64,000 nucleotides of DNA from Photorhabdus khanii NC19 (GCF_000517265.1 NZ_AYSJ01000017.1:228065-292064); one strand, 5' to 3'; shown: positions 28,473 to 38,242, counted from the stretch's first letter. Numbers and translations: made by a program. The notes: generated from the letters alone by a model not told the origin.

Positions 28473-29198
28473 ATGGATTTTTTCAGTATTAACAATATAT
28501 TAGTAAATATCCCACTGGGAAAAGGCGGTTATGATTTATCGTGGATTGAAGCAGTAGGTACGATTGCTGGTTTGCTATGTATTTGGTTTGCAAGTCAGGA
28601 AAAAATAATTAACTATTTGTTTGGACTGATTAATGTCACATTATTTGCTGTGATTTTCTTCCAAATTCAACTTTATGCCAGTTTATTGCTGCAATTATTC
28701 TTTTTTGCTGCAAATATTTATGGTTGGTATGCCTGGAGCAGGGTTAATGATCAGCAGCAGATTGAACTTAAAATACGCTGGTTAAGCTTGAATAAGGCGG
28801 TAGTAATTAGTGTAATTTCTATGCTATTGATTGTTATTATGACTTTTAATATTGATCGGATTTTTGGCTCTTTGACTCAGATTGCCGTTACGATGATGCA
28901 AAAGTTTGATTTTAATGTTCAGATGCCGGTATTGGAGCCTGATGCATTCCCATTCTGGGATTCGACAATGACGGTGCTCTCTATTGTGGCAATGATTCTG
29001 ATGACTCGCAAATATGTTGAAAACTGGCTGGTATGGATGGTTATCAATGTGATAAGCGTTGTTATCTATTTCCATCAAGGCGTTTTGGCGATGTCATTGC
29101 AGTATGTGATTCTCTTTGGCATTGCACTTAATGGTTCTCGTTTGTGGATTCAGGTAGCTAAGAAAAATCATTCGCAGCCATTATCCCGCATCGAATAA
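28473..29198 (+). CDS. pnuC: Nicotinamide riboside transporter PnuC
   Basis: 241 aa (239 in E. coli). A multi-span inner-membrane transporter for nicotinamide riboside. Characteristic segments: WIEAVGTIAGLLCIWFASQE and LLLQLFFFAANIYGWYAW. It shares the nadA transcript and probably its NadR control, coupling synthesis and salvage of NAD. Confidence 0.95.
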   Translation: MDFFSINNILVNIPLGKGGYDLSWIEAVGTIAGLLCIWFASQEKIINYLFGLINVTLFAVIFFQIQLYASLLLQLFFFAANIYGWYAWSRVNDQQQIELKIRWLSLNKAVVISVISMLLIVIMTFNIDRIFGSLTQIAVTMMQKFDFNVQMPVLEPDAFPFWDSTMTVLSIVAMILMTRKYVENWLVWMVINVISVVIYFHQGVLAMSLQYVILFGIALNGSRLWIQVAKKNHSQPLSRIE

Positions 29199-29209
29199 TT
29201 TTTTAATGA

Positions 29210-29247
29210 TGCCAGAGAATTGATTTGTCGATCTCTGGCATATTTTT
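29210..29247 (+). terminator. Terminator of nadA-pnuC
   Basis: TGCCAGAGA (29210-29218) pairs with TCTCTGGCA (29232-29240), followed by TATTTTT. Confidence 0.85.
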
Positions 29248-29458
29248 AGGGATTTACTCTGATAATTCTCATTTCTAAAGATATTTCAATTATAAAAAAC
29301 AGCTCAGATCACGTTTAACTATATTTTTCTATGTCTTTAGTTAAACACTGATTTATTTATTATCTACAAAGAATATTTACAGTTTGTCTTCTAACAGTTA
29401 GATTAAAATCACAAGATTGTTTTAAACAAATATACAAAGATGTGGATGAGAGAGGGTT

Positions 29459-30511
29459 ATGAATTATCAGAATGACGATATAAGAATTAAAGAGATAAAA
29501 GAATTATTACCTCCTGTAGCACTACTTGAAAAATTTCCAGCAACTGAAAAGGCTGCATTTACAGTACGTAAGGCTCGCAAAACTATTCATCAGATTCTAA
29601 CTGGTGAAGATGATCGCCTGTTGGTGGTGATTGGTCCCTGTTCTATTCACGATCCTAAAGCAGCAATGGAATATGCTGGACGGTTGAATAAGTTGCGTGA
29701 AGAACTAAAAGACGATCTGGAAATAGTCATGCGGGTTTATTTTGAAAAACCACGTACAACTATTGGTTGGAAAGGGCTAATTAATGACCCTCATATGAAT
29801 CACAGCTTTGATATTAATGATGGTTTACGTCTGGCTCGTGAATTGTTGCGGGATATTAATGACATGGGGCTACCAGCTGCGGGTGAGTATCTGGATATGA
29901 TCTCTCCACAGTATTTGGCAGATTTGATGAGTTGGGGAGCAATCGGCGCTCGTACAACGGAATCGCAGGTCCATCGTGAGCTGGCTTCTGGCCTCTCTTG
30001 TCCGGTTGGTTTTAAAAATGGCACTGATGGCGGGATAAAAGTTGCAATTGATGCTATTAATGCTGCAGGTTCACCGCACAGTTTCCTTTCTGTCACTAAG
30101 TGGGGATATTCCGCGATTGTGAATACTAGTGGAAATTCTGATTGCCATATTATCCTGCGTGGTGGTAGAGAGCCAAACTATAGCTCTGAACATGTTATTG
30201 CTGTGAAGCAAAGCTTGGAAAAAGCAAGTTTGCCGGCAAGAATTATGATTGATTTCAGTCATGCCAATAGCTCCAAGCAATTTAAAAAGCAGATGGATGT
30301 GTGTTCAGATGTCAGTGAGCAAATTGCTGTCGGAGAAAAAGCGATTATTGGTGTTATGGTGGAAAGTCATTTGGAAGAAGGGAATCAGGACCCGGAGAGT
30401 GATCAACCCTTGGTATATGGTAAAAGTATTACCGATGCTTGTATTGGTTGGGCTGACACTGAAATCTTGTTACGTCAATTATCGTTGGCGGTGAAAGCAC
30501 GTCGTGGCTGA
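29459..30511 (+). CDS. aroG: Phe-sensitive 3-deoxy-7-phosphoheptulonate (DAHP) synthase
   Basis: 350 aa, as in E. coli AroG. Class I DAHP synthase: phosphoenolpyruvate plus erythrose 4-phosphate, the first step of aromatic synthesis. The metal and PEP-binding segments VVIGPCSIHDPKAAMEYA, GARTTESQVHRELASGLSCP and IMIDFSHANSSKQFKKQ are intact. The N terminus MNYQNDDIRIKEIKELLPP is AroG-like rather than AroF- or AroH-like. GAGAGGG precedes the ATG. Monocistronic. Confidence 0.96.
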   Translation: MNYQNDDIRIKEIKELLPPVALLEKFPATEKAAFTVRKARKTIHQILTGEDDRLLVVIGPCSIHDPKAAMEYAGRLNKLREELKDDLEIVMRVYFEKPRTTIGWKGLINDPHMNHSFDINDGLRLARELLRDINDMGLPAAGEYLDMISPQYLADLMSWGAIGARTTESQVHRELASGLSCPVGFKNGTDGGIKVAIDAINAAGSPHSFLSVTKWGYSAIVNTSGNSDCHIILRGGREPNYSSEHVIAVKQSLEKASLPARIMIDFSHANSSKQFKKQMDVCSDVSEQIAVGEKAIIGVMVESHLEEGNQDPESDQPLVYGKSITDACIGWADTEILLRQLSLAVKARRG

Positions 30512-30531
30512 TAACATTTTTCGGATGTGAA

Positions 30532-30600
30532 AAACCGGAATTTATGATTCCGGTTTCAGACTGCTGATAAACCCCGTTCAAAAATAACGGGGTTTGTTCC
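30532..30600 (+). terminator. Double hairpin terminator of aroG
   Basis: AAACCGGAA/TTCCGGTTT (30532-30556) is followed by AAACCCCGTT/AACGGGGTTT (30569-30595) and GTTCCTTTC. Confidence 0.8.
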
Positions 30601-31020
30601 TTTCATTGTGAATCATAATGCAATCCATTTTCCTCATTAAGCCAATTTAATCGCCCGATAAGGTGTTATTTTCGCTTTTCCTGCAATGAAAGGCTCGCTC
30701 TCCAGAGATAAAAACAACTGTGGTCAATAATCTTAAGAAATAATTTCATTTATTATTATTTTTATTAAAATTATTTCTTCTAGTGAAGGTTTACTATCAA
30801 TAAGAGAGAGAATCAATACAATACTATCGATATTATTTGGTCAATGTTGGTGCTGCAATTGGTCCTTATATTGGATTAGTCTCTGGCCTATCCATTATTA
30901 TCCCTAATTAGCTTGATAACTCTATTGATTTATTATACCTTTTTAATCAAAAAAATAATTAATGGTGGATGTATGAATTTCAATTTTGATGTTGTATTCG
31001 ATTGTTATGTTTTTTCATCG
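30601..31020. other. Gene-free AT-rich stretch between aroG and gpmA
   Basis: No intact gene. It contains the short transporter-like relic at 30822-30911 and otherwise poly-A/T rich sequence. Confidence 0.5.
30822..30911 (+). pseudogene. Possible relic of a membrane transporter (MFS-like helix)
   Basis: A short open stretch ending in TAG reads YYRYYLVNVGAAIGPYIGLV and a further hydrophobic run. The N-x-G-A-A-I-G-P pattern is common in a helix of major facilitator transporters. Nothing else of such a gene is visible. Low certainty. Confidence 0.3.
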
Positions 31021-31025
31021 TGAAA

Positions 31026-31095
31026 CAAACAAACCCCATTTTTTTAAACGAGGTTTGTTTGCGGTCTGACTGGAATTAATGATTCCAGTTTTTTA
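31026..31095. terminator. Hairpin pair downstream of gpmA
   Basis: CAAACAAACC/GGTTTGTTTG (31026-31061) and ACTGGAAT/ATTCCAGT (31069-31089). The second is followed by TTTTTATATTT on the plus strand. They lie between aroG and the 3' end of gpmA and probably act on both strands. Confidence 0.6.
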
Positions 31096-31139
31096 TATTT
31101 GCTGAAAAAGTGCGATATCAGCAATTTGTCGGTAATGAA

Positions 31140-31892
31140 TTATTTCGCTTTACCCTGATTTGCTACAGCAGCGGCTTTTGCTGCGATTTCATCAGCATTA
31201 CCCAGATAGTAATGCTTAATGGGTTTCATGTTTTCGTCGAATTCATAAACCAAAGGTACTGCTGTTGGAATGTTCAGTTCAAGGATGGATTCTTCGCTCA
31301 TGTTGTCCAGATATTTAACCAGAGCGCGCAAAGAGTTACCGTGAGCAGCGATAATCACTTTCTCTCCTTTAGCAACACGAGGTTTGATAACGTCTTCCCA
31401 GTAAGGGATCACGCGCTCAATAGTTGTTGCCAGGCTTTCAGTCACGGGTAGCTCTTCTGGTTTCAAATTTGCGTAACGTGGATCATGACCTGGAAAACGT
31501 TCATCATCTTGAGTTAAATCTGGTGGGGTGATAGCAAATCCACGACGCCACAGTTTAACTTGATCATCACCGTATTTAGCTGCGGTTTCTGATTTGTCCA
31601 GACCTTGCAGAGCACCATAATGGCGTTCATTCAGTTTCCAGCTTTTCTCAACAGGTAACCATTGTTGATCAACCTGATCCAAAATGTTCCACAGCGTGTG
31701 AATAGCACGTTTCAGAACCGAGGTGTAGGCGAAATCAAAAACAAAGCCTTCTTCTTTCAGTAGCTGGCCTGCTTGTTGAGCTTCGGCGCGACCTTTTTCA
31801 GAGAGAGCGACGTCAGTCCAGCCAGTGAAACGGTTTTCTTTGTTCCACTCGCTTTCACCATGTCTTACCAGAACCAGTTTAGTTACAGCCAT
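31140..31892 (-). CDS. gpmA: 2,3-bisphosphoglycerate-dependent phosphoglycerate mutase
   Basis: 250 aa, the same length as E. coli GpmA. It interconverts 3- and 2-phosphoglycerate in glycolysis. The phosphohistidine motif [18 protein letters not shown] (His11) and the second catalytic His in [16 protein letters not shown] (~184) are present, with the C-terminal [19 protein letters not shown] tail. Preceded by AAGGAG on its strand. Confidence 0.98.
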   Translation of the reverse strand: MAVTKLVLVRHGESEWNKENRFTGWTDVALSEKGRAEAQQAGQLLKEEGFVFDFAYTSVLKRAIHTLWNILDQVDQQWLPVEKSWKLNERHYGALQGLDKSETAAKYGDDQVKLWRRGFAITPPDLTQDDERFPGHDPRYANLKPEELPVTESLATTIERVIPYWEDVIKPRVAKGEKVIIAAHGNSLRALVKYLDNMSEESILELNIPTAVPLVYEFDENMKPIKHYYLGNADEIAAKAAAVANQGKAK

Positions 31893-32052
31893 AGCTTAAA
31901 CTCCTTAAAAAACCAAACGTAATGATAACTGCGAGCATTATATTGCCCTATACACCAGAACGGCAATCAATAGTCTGGTTCCATCACGTTATTTGCCTGA
32001 AAACCTTAATTTTTTGCAAATTACTGAAAATATACCGTGCAAGTTTGACACG

Positions 32053-32880
32053 TTATAGTGCTGTTACTAACTTGATGGGATAAGTAAAGAACAGCAAATG
32101 AACCAAATTAAGGACGAAATGGAACCCGACAGCGACCCACAGCCGGCCACTCCACATCCATGCAAGACCGTATATTAATCCTGCGAGTGTAGCGAAAATC
32201 ACCAGTAATAGGCCTCCAGCGAAGTGCGAGCCACCAAACATCAAGGCAGTGATGATCAGGGCAAAATAGGGGTTAATCCACTGACTCAACCTTTGTTGGA
32301 TATAGCCACGAAACAGCGCTTCTTCTGCCAGAGAAACAAAGAAAATATTTGCCAAAATAAACATCGGCAACCATTGTGGCATATGCAGTTCAATGGCAAG
32401 TCCTCCCAAGGCTGTTGCTATACCGAGTAGTACCGGAATGGCAACAGTCAAGATTATCCACGCATAAGGGCGAGCCTTTGCCAGTGGTTTTGTTGTAAAT
32501 AATCCAGGCATGCAACATAGCAGAAGGAAAGGGATAAGTGCCTTATCGAAGTTGAAATACATTGAGAATGACGCACTATGAGGACCAACTTGAATGTTAT
32601 CGAGATATTTCAGGTTATGAAAACCTGGGATCAGATGCAGGAATAACGCGATACCAAAGGCGAGCAATAGCAGCTCAGTTGTTATTTTGATGATGTTATT
32701 TTGCTGAAAATAGATACGTAGTGCACCTAACACGAAAATAATTGCAATAGTGGCAATTGCTGGATAAATCATAACTTGCGTTACAAATCCAGTAACAATG
32801 GCGACCAGTAGAACGATAAGTGCAGTAGTGCGGTGTATAGCTAATAACGCCAGCGATGTGGCAAGTAAACCCCAAATCAT
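32053..32880 (-). CDS. CPBP-family intramembrane metalloprotease
   Basis: 275 aa with about eight predicted membrane helices. The CPBP (Abi, PF02517-type) motifs are all present in the C-terminal half: EEALFRGY (EExxxR), FGGSHFAGG (FxxxH) and HFVLN. The family includes CAAX-protease-like enzymes and bacteriocin self-immunity proteins. The substrate is unknown. It stands alone between gpmA and the lectin operon. Confidence 0.85.
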   Translation of the reverse strand: MIWGLLATSLALLAIHRTTALIVLLVAIVTGFVTQVMIYPAIATIAIIFVLGALRIYFQQNNIIKITTELLLLAFGIALFLHLIPGFHNLKYLDNIQVGPHSASFSMYFNFDKALIPFLLLCCMPGLFTTKPLAKARPYAWIILTVAIPVLLGIATALGGLAIELHMPQWLPMFILANIFFVSLAEEALFRGYIQQRLSQWINPYFALIITALMFGGSHFAGGLLLVIFATLAGLIYGLAWMWSGRLWVAVGFHFVLNLVHLLFFTYPIKLVTAL

Positions 32881-33223
32881 ATATGCCCTGTTGTTTTCAA
32901 TAAGTTAAAAGATAATATCTGAGAAGCAAATCAAAGATTGATGAGAACTATTATTAAATGGTCAAAAAATAGTAACGTAAGATGATTAAATTGCGATGTT
33001 TTTTTCACTGGTCGGAGAAGAAAACCATTGGTGACAATTATTTTTTGGTCAAAATTCGTCTAACAAGAGCCTGTATTGTAAGGTTTATTACTGGCATGTA
33101 CCATTAGATCTGATTAGATAGGGTATGGAGAATAAACTTCATTAAGATATTCGACAGATCAGCCACTTATATAAATAACTAGTGGCTGTCAGATCGGGTT
33201 TGAATCTAGTACAAATTATTAGC
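32881..33223. other. Intergenic region between lectin operon and CPBP gene
   Basis: No gene seen. AGCCACT (33161-33167) and AGTGGCT (33181-33187) form a hairpin just downstream of the lectin gene on the minus strand. The rest is AT-rich and likely holds the CPBP promoter. Confidence 0.5.
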
Positions 33224-33970
33224 TTATTTTCGCGTACTGATTTTAACCTCCAGCGCACCTTCATTATCTGTTAATCCGGCACCATAACGCCCTTCTAAGT
33301 CATCATTGATACAAAGCTGTAATTCACCAGATAACCCACTCGGGACACTGGCTTCACGACTAATCAAAAAAACTGTTCTACCGACACGGCCTACCAGTGC
33401 ACCTACTGGCTGGCCTGGTAACGTGTAGTCTTGTTGGGCAATATGAGCCCTATCTCCTTCTGCCTGGCAACGGCTGTACTGCGGGTTAAAAGACCATGTA
33501 CCGCTGAGATAGGTAATTGTGGTTGTCTGACTTGTATTGACTGTCACACCGCTCTTCTGCCAAGGCTTATTCGCAAGTACAGACAGGGTTACCGGACACA
33601 AAATATTGGCCGCTAATTCAATTTCTTGTGCTTGAAAGCCAGCGCCACCCAAGGCTGAGACTAACTCTGAGCGAGTGGTAGCTGGATACACTTTAGGATC
33701 AAGCAACATTTGACCAACTTCTAGCGGGCGAAGCGTTGGGAAGTGATTGTGCAGTGCAATGGCAATCTCGCTAATAGGAAACTCAAGCAGACGTAAAATA
33801 ACGGCGATATCGGTTGCATTGAGTGCTTTCTGATAGACTCCAGATAGAGCATCAACAATAGTATTGCTATTTATTTGTTTTAAACTAGACAATGGATCAG
33901 CACTGTTGGTCTGAATAGGGTTTATGATCGCTTGCTGTGTTGAAACTTGCTGTTGCTTTTGGGATTGCAT
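33224..33970 (-). CDS. Protein with C-terminal PA-IL (LecA)-like lectin domain
   Basis: 248 aa. Residues ~138-248 resemble the PA-IL/LecA galactophilic lectin fold: GVTVNTSQTTTITYLSGTWS, GDRAHIAQQDYTLPGQPVGAL and LQLCINDDLEGRYGAGLTDN line up with LecA's GDREHPDQG…ALVMKIG and IYNDVPGTYGNN segments, including the calcium-site Asp (IND) and a late D-N pair. LecA lectins bind terminal galactose with Ca2+. Residues ~30-137 are helical and carry two copies of a motif (FPISEIAIALHNHFP and GFQAQEIELAANILCP) that recurs in the partner protein. No signal peptide is seen. Second gene of a two-gene operon. Confidence 0.75.
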   Translation of the reverse strand: MQSQKQQQVSTQQAIINPIQTNSADPLSSLKQINSNTIVDALSGVYQKALNATDIAVILRLLEFPISEIAIALHNHFPTLRPLEVGQMLLDPKVYPATTRSELVSALGGAGFQAQEIELAANILCPVTLSVLANKPWQKSGVTVNTSQTTTITYLSGTWSFNPQYSRCQAEGDRAHIAQQDYTLPGQPVGALVGRVGRTVFLISREASVPSGLSGELQLCINDDLEGRYGAGLTDNEGALEVKISTRK

Positions 33971-34014
33971 AGCAATATTCCTTTATCTGTCGATTAAATA
34001 AGCTCATGAAACAA

Positions 34015-36351
34015 TTACTGTCTACCATAAATTTCTAGCAGGACAGCTGCCATTTCGTTGGCGCTGATGGATGGGTAGGCCGACTTTAGTCCTCGCCCAA
34101 TTTCTACTGCTATATAGCCTGCTTGTGCCATCGCTGTTGCTAGCATATTCATCTTGAGATCAGGAAAGGATTCAATTATCAGTTTTCCGCAATCATTGCC
34201 ACTCATCTGCTGTTGATATGCCGACTGTGCAATTTGTTCTGGTGTTATCGCCACCTGTATTGCTACTCCATCACTCCAGATACTTGGGATCTGGAATGAT
34301 GTTGCGGTAGTATCCGGCATACTAGCCAGATAGAGTTGATACGTTCCTGCAATTGGGATCGGCGGTAAAGCGATACGGGCTTGTCCAGTTGGGGAATGCA
34401 CGGTTTGTTGTATCCATGCACGGTTTGGATCCTGTAAGCTGAGTAAATAGTGAGTAATATCAGGACAGCATTGCCATTGAATCTCTATGCCACCAGATTG
34501 ATAATTAGCCTGAATTTGTTGAGGGGTATCCAGACGTAACCATTGCTGAACCTGACAAAATTCGCTGGCAATATAATCGGGGTTGTTCAATGTTGCTAAT
34601 GAAAAATGATATTGCCCGGCAGGTTTCAGCTTATCAAAGATAATAGTCATTGAACTCTGTGGAGCGGCAATTGAGAGATTTTCGGTTTGTCCATTGCCCT
34701 CGATTTGTACGTTATAGTGACTGGCGTCTGTTACCAGACTCCACTTCAATATAAGATCAATATCTCTTTTAATAAGGGGTTTTATTTCTAAATTGATGTC
34801 CAATTCCGGCATTGGTAGACGATACTGCTGTAATTGACTTTCTGAGCTGGTAAAGTCTTGCTTGGTAGCGGCTACTGACCAGGTATAAACGCCAGCGGCT
34901 AGTTCCGGCACAATAGGTAAAATAAATGAATTATTGTTGTGATTCTGTTTGTTATTGAATAACACTTTGCCATTTGGTGCTTTATTTTCTTTTACAGTAG
35001 AGAAAAACAGGGTAGGACCGGGATCCTGCTCAAAACCGGTAATTTGCAGTACAAATAATGAAATCGGATTAAGTATCTGGATCTTTGCATTGACACCTTC
35101 TTTGGTAATTTGCATATCCCCTTTGAGCTTCAAAGTTTCAATCAGTGTAATGTCAAACAGGGCATGAAGGTGAAATCCTGGCTGATAATGGGTGATATCC
35201 TGATTTAATAACAGAGATTTTTCGGCTAAAGAGGAAATAAGCGTATTTTCTTGTTTAATATCTCCATCTGTTTCGCGCCGGTAATAAAGGTTGCTCCCCG
35301 GATGAAAAACGATATCAATAAAATCACTCGGCCAGGAGAAAGTAGGACTAGAAAATGATGCCTCAAATATATCATGTATCGATAAATCTTTATTAATAGC
35401 CACTGAGGCCAATATGGGGGTATTATCTAGCAGATAAATAGATCCACTTAATGCCAGTAGTTTTGCATAATTAATGGTTCCCTTTACCCAATATAATCCA
35501 ACTTTAGGTTGTTTCTTTTCTGGCACGGCAAAGGTGTAATCAATACCAAAAGATAAATCATCAAATGTGACGCCAGTCATTCTTCTGTCAAAGGGCTTAA
35601 CAATAGTACTTTCTGAGCTTTTATGACAGATTTGTAAAGATGCCTGTACTTGTTTTTCATCTGCACTTAAAGCCCCGTCAAAATAATACGTTTTCTGGAA
35701 CAACTCTAATGTGATAATGCCTTCTATTTCATATTTTGCGTAATTATCAAACTGATATTTAAGTATTAAATTGTTGAAGCCAAAAATATTAAATAGTTTG
35801 AAGTCAGGAAGAACGACAGTGTAGAGGCTTTTTTTAATTGATTCACCTGCGGATATTCCCTTAATTAAGCGACCGTTTAGCGAGATGTCTGCCTGTGGCA
35901 GATCGCCATTTTTAACACCAACCTCAATTAAGTTGTTAAACAGATAATTGCCTTTTAAACGCAAGGTTAGCCAGAAGGTACAACTATGGGATACAGGAGT
36001 TTCCGTTTCTGTCACCGACGTTGGCAAAGGTATTTGTGGAAAAATATTACACAGTTTCTCTGTTTCTGGTGGGGTGGCATGATTGGAGAAAGTAAAAAAC
36101 CCCGCATCCTGTATTAATAGCGGCGCTTCTTGCTCAGGTAAATCAAGATGAAAAGCATGGTTGAGTAATTTAAAGATATTGAGATTGTCAGCCCCTGCCT
36201 GTTTCGCAGTCATATCAATATAGATTAGAGAATAACTGTTGAATAAAGCAAGCTGGCATTGCATTGGGCTACGCATTTCGCCATCAAATATTTTGCACCA
36301 ATCAAAATGGGCTTCAATCTCAAATCGTATCCCCATAAGTAGGGAATCCAC
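34015..36351 (-). CDS. Large beta-rich protein with Fn3-like repeats, partner of the lectin protein
   Basis: 778 aa, no family recognised for the first ~500 residues. No signal peptide. Residues ~520-710 look like two fibronectin-III-like repeats (IDLILKWSLVTDASHYNVQI; IEIQWQCCPDITHYLLSLQD, each a W-strand followed by a Y-x-[VL]-x-[IL] strand). The last ~55 residues are helical (AQAGYIAVEIGRGLKSAYP, ANEMAAVLLEIY) and resemble the motif in the downstream lectin protein, 44 bp away. It may be the large component of a two-protein complex with the lectin. Function not known. Confidence 0.7.
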   Translation of the reverse strand: MDSLLMGIRFEIEAHFDWCKIFDGEMRSPMQCQLALFNSYSLIYIDMTAKQAGADNLNIFKLLNHAFHLDLPEQEAPLLIQDAGFFTFSNHATPPETEKLCNIFPQIPLPTSVTETETPVSHSCTFWLTLRLKGNYLFNNLIEVGVKNGDLPQADISLNGRLIKGISAGESIKKSLYTVVLPDFKLFNIFGFNNLILKYQFDNYAKYEIEGIITLELFQKTYYFDGALSADEKQVQASLQICHKSSESTIVKPFDRRMTGVTFDDLSFGIDYTFAVPEKKQPKVGLYWVKGTINYAKLLALSGSIYLLDNTPILASVAINKDLSIHDIFEASFSSPTFSWPSDFIDIVFHPGSNLYYRRETDGDIKQENTLISSLAEKSLLLNQDITHYQPGFHLHALFDITLIETLKLKGDMQITKEGVNAKIQILNPISLFVLQITGFEQDPGPTLFFSTVKENKAPNGKVLFNNKQNHNNNSFILPIVPELAAGVYTWSVAATKQDFTSSESQLQQYRLPMPELDINLEIKPLIKRDIDLILKWSLVTDASHYNVQIEGNGQTENLSIAAPQSSMTIIFDKLKPAGQYHFSLATLNNPDYIASEFCQVQQWLRLDTPQQIQANYQSGGIEIQWQCCPDITHYLLSLQDPNRAWIQQTVHSPTGQARIALPPIPIAGTYQLYLASMPDTTATSFQIPSIWSDGVAIQVAITPEQIAQSAYQQQMSGNDCGKLIIESFPDLKMNMLATAMAQAGYIAVEIGRGLKSAYPSISANEMAAVLLEIYGRQ

Positions 36352-36766
36352 CTTTGGTCTGATGGAAACATTTTTTCACTCTACTTTTAATAATAGTCTA
36401 ATCCAATTCTCTAAATAATCTATCTAAATAATGTGATGAATGTCTATATAATGATTGTAATCATGTAATGGAATTGTTAAGTGAATAAAGTCTTCATTTA
36501 AAGGTAAATGACTAAGGGATTGTTGTCATTATTTTTGGCTATATTAGATTAATATTTTTATAGTTAAATCTGTCATTTATAAAATTAAATTATTTTACGG
36601 AGAAAAGATTAACGGCGGGTATTTTTATGTTAATTAACTTTCTTGACACTTTAAATTATTACGAACAGATAAAGCCAGCATGCTTGCATATGTATTGCTA
36701 CGAGGTTGACATAGGCACACTTTGCAATGCTGGCTTTTGTTTCAGTATTAATCTCATTTTAATACT
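36352..36766. other. Intergenic region upstream of the lectin operon
   Basis: AT-rich, no gene seen. It should hold the operon promoter near 36360-36600 and the long-armed inverted repeat at 36671-36737. Confidence 0.5.
36671..36737. repeat. Long inverted repeat downstream of modF
   Basis: AAAGCCAGCAT (36671-36681) and ATGCTGGCTTT (36727-36737) are exact reverse complements. A further GCTTGCA/TGCAA partly extends the stem, and 45 nt lie between. It could terminate modF or be a small structured RNA or repeat element. Confidence 0.5.
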
Positions 36767-38242
36767 TTAATGATTGATTCTTTCTGTTTTATAACGATAG
36801 ATGTCACCGTCAGGAATAAATATCAGCCGGTGAGTAATGCATTGCGGAGCATCTTCCTGATGATGAGAAACAAACAGCAGCTGAGTATCACCGTCAGCAA
36901 TCATGATATCAATAAAACGTAATATTAACTGACGGTTGAGTGGATCAAGCCCTTGCAGAGGTTCATCAAGAATCAGTAAAGCCGGATGTTTAACCAGCGC
37001 ACGAGCTATCAGAACCAGCCGTTGTTGTCCCCATGAAAGGCTGTGAAACGGGCCGTTGGCAATCTGAGCAGATAATCCCAGCAAAGCCAGCCATTCATCG
37101 GCAAGTTGTTGCTGGCGATCGGATACTGCCTGATAAAGACCGATTGAATCGAAGAAGCCGGACAGAATCACATTACGAACACTGGTACTGACACGGTATT
37201 GCAGATGAATACTGTGACTGATATAGCCAATATGGCGTTTGATATCCCAAATCGTTTCGCCACTACCGCGCTGGTGACCAAACAGAATCAATTCATTACT
37301 GTAGCCTTGGGGATGATCTCCGGTAATCAGATTCAGGAGGGTTGATTTTCCAGCGCCGTTTTGACCAATAATCTGCCAGTGTTCACCCGGGTTTACCTGC
37401 CAATCCAGCCCGTGCAAAATGGGTTGTTCGTTATACTGAACCACACCATTACGCAAGATAATTAAAGGTTGGTCAGGAGGTAGCTGATCATCAAGACGAC
37501 ATTCATCCGCTTCTGGTAAATGGATACCGTTAAGTTTTTCGCTGTGCACCAGTTGAGCAACCAGTGGATCTGCCATCACTTTTTCTTTTATGCCAGCAGA
37601 TGTCAGATGGCAATCTGCCAGTACACCAATTTGATCAACAAAACCTGGGATTTCACTAAACCGGTTAAGGATAAGCACCAAAACGATACCTTTTGCTGAC
37701 AATGTTTCCAGTAATTCAGCGAGTTGACCACGGGCAAATGCATCAAGGCCATCAAAAGGTTCATCAAGGATCAGTAAATCAGGTGCAGCCATTAATGCCT
37801 GGCAAAGCAATGTCTTTCGGGTTTCGCCGGTAGAAAGATATTTAAAACGACGGGAAAGTAAATCCATAATACCGAACTGTTTTGCCAGTTCCAGACAAAG
37901 CTCATTATCTTTATGATGAAGTTGAATAATTTCTGCCGCAGTGAGGCCGGTGTCATCCTCATCGTCACTCAGCATATCAGTATTATTGCGTTGCCATTCT
38001 TCCTCAGTCAGTTTTTGTAATTGTTCTAAAGAGACGCAGGCACATGTGCGAAATGAGCAATTTTGCTCGCCGGAAAGCTGTACTAATTCATTTGACAGCG
38101 CACGGGCCAATGATGATTTTCCACTACCGTTAGCACCAACAAAAGCCCAATTTTCACCAGAGGAAATTTTTAGTGACGGTAATTGCAAGGTTTGAGTATC
38201 ACTTAAACGGAAACAGCCTTGCGTTATTTGCAATTCAGACAT
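36767..38242 (-). CDS. modF: Molybdate-related ABC ATP-binding protein ModF
   Basis: 491 aa (490 in E. coli). Two fused ABC ATPase domains: Walker A GANGSGKSSLARAL (~36) with Walker B LLILDEPFDG, and Walker A GQNGAGKSTLLNL (~290) with LLILDEPLQGLD. It lies downstream of modE on the same strand, as in E. coli. It is thought to be involved in photorepair or molybdenum metabolism, but its biochemical role is unclear. Confidence 0.93.
   Translation of the reverse strand: MSELQITQGCFRLSDTQTLQLPSLKISSGENWAFVGANGSGKSSLARALSNELVQLSGEQNCSFRTCACVSLEQLQKLTEEEWQRNNTDMLSDDEDDTGLTAAEIIQLHHKDNELCLELAKQFGIMDLLSRRFKYLSTGETRKTLLCQALMAAPDLLILDEPFDGLDAFARGQLAELLETLSAKGIVLVLILNRFSEIPGFVDQIGVLADCHLTSAGIKEKVMADPLVAQLVHSEKLNGIHLPEADECRLDDQLPPDQPLIILRNGVVQYNEQPILHGLDWQVNPGEHWQIIGQNGAGKSTLLNLITGDHPQGYSNELILFGHQRGSGETIWDIKRHIGYISHSIHLQYRVSTSVRNVILSGFFDSIGLYQAVSDRQQQLADEWLALLGLSAQIANGPFHSLSWGQQRLVLIARALVKHPALLILDEPLQGLDPLNRQLILRFIDIMIADGDTQLLFVSHHQEDAPQCITHRLIFIPDGDIYRYKTERINH

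Noticed and set aside
29280-29458. Possible TyrR box upstream of aroG
   Set aside because: Half-sites such as ATTTACAG are present, but no pair with the TGTAAA-N6-TTTACA spacing was found.
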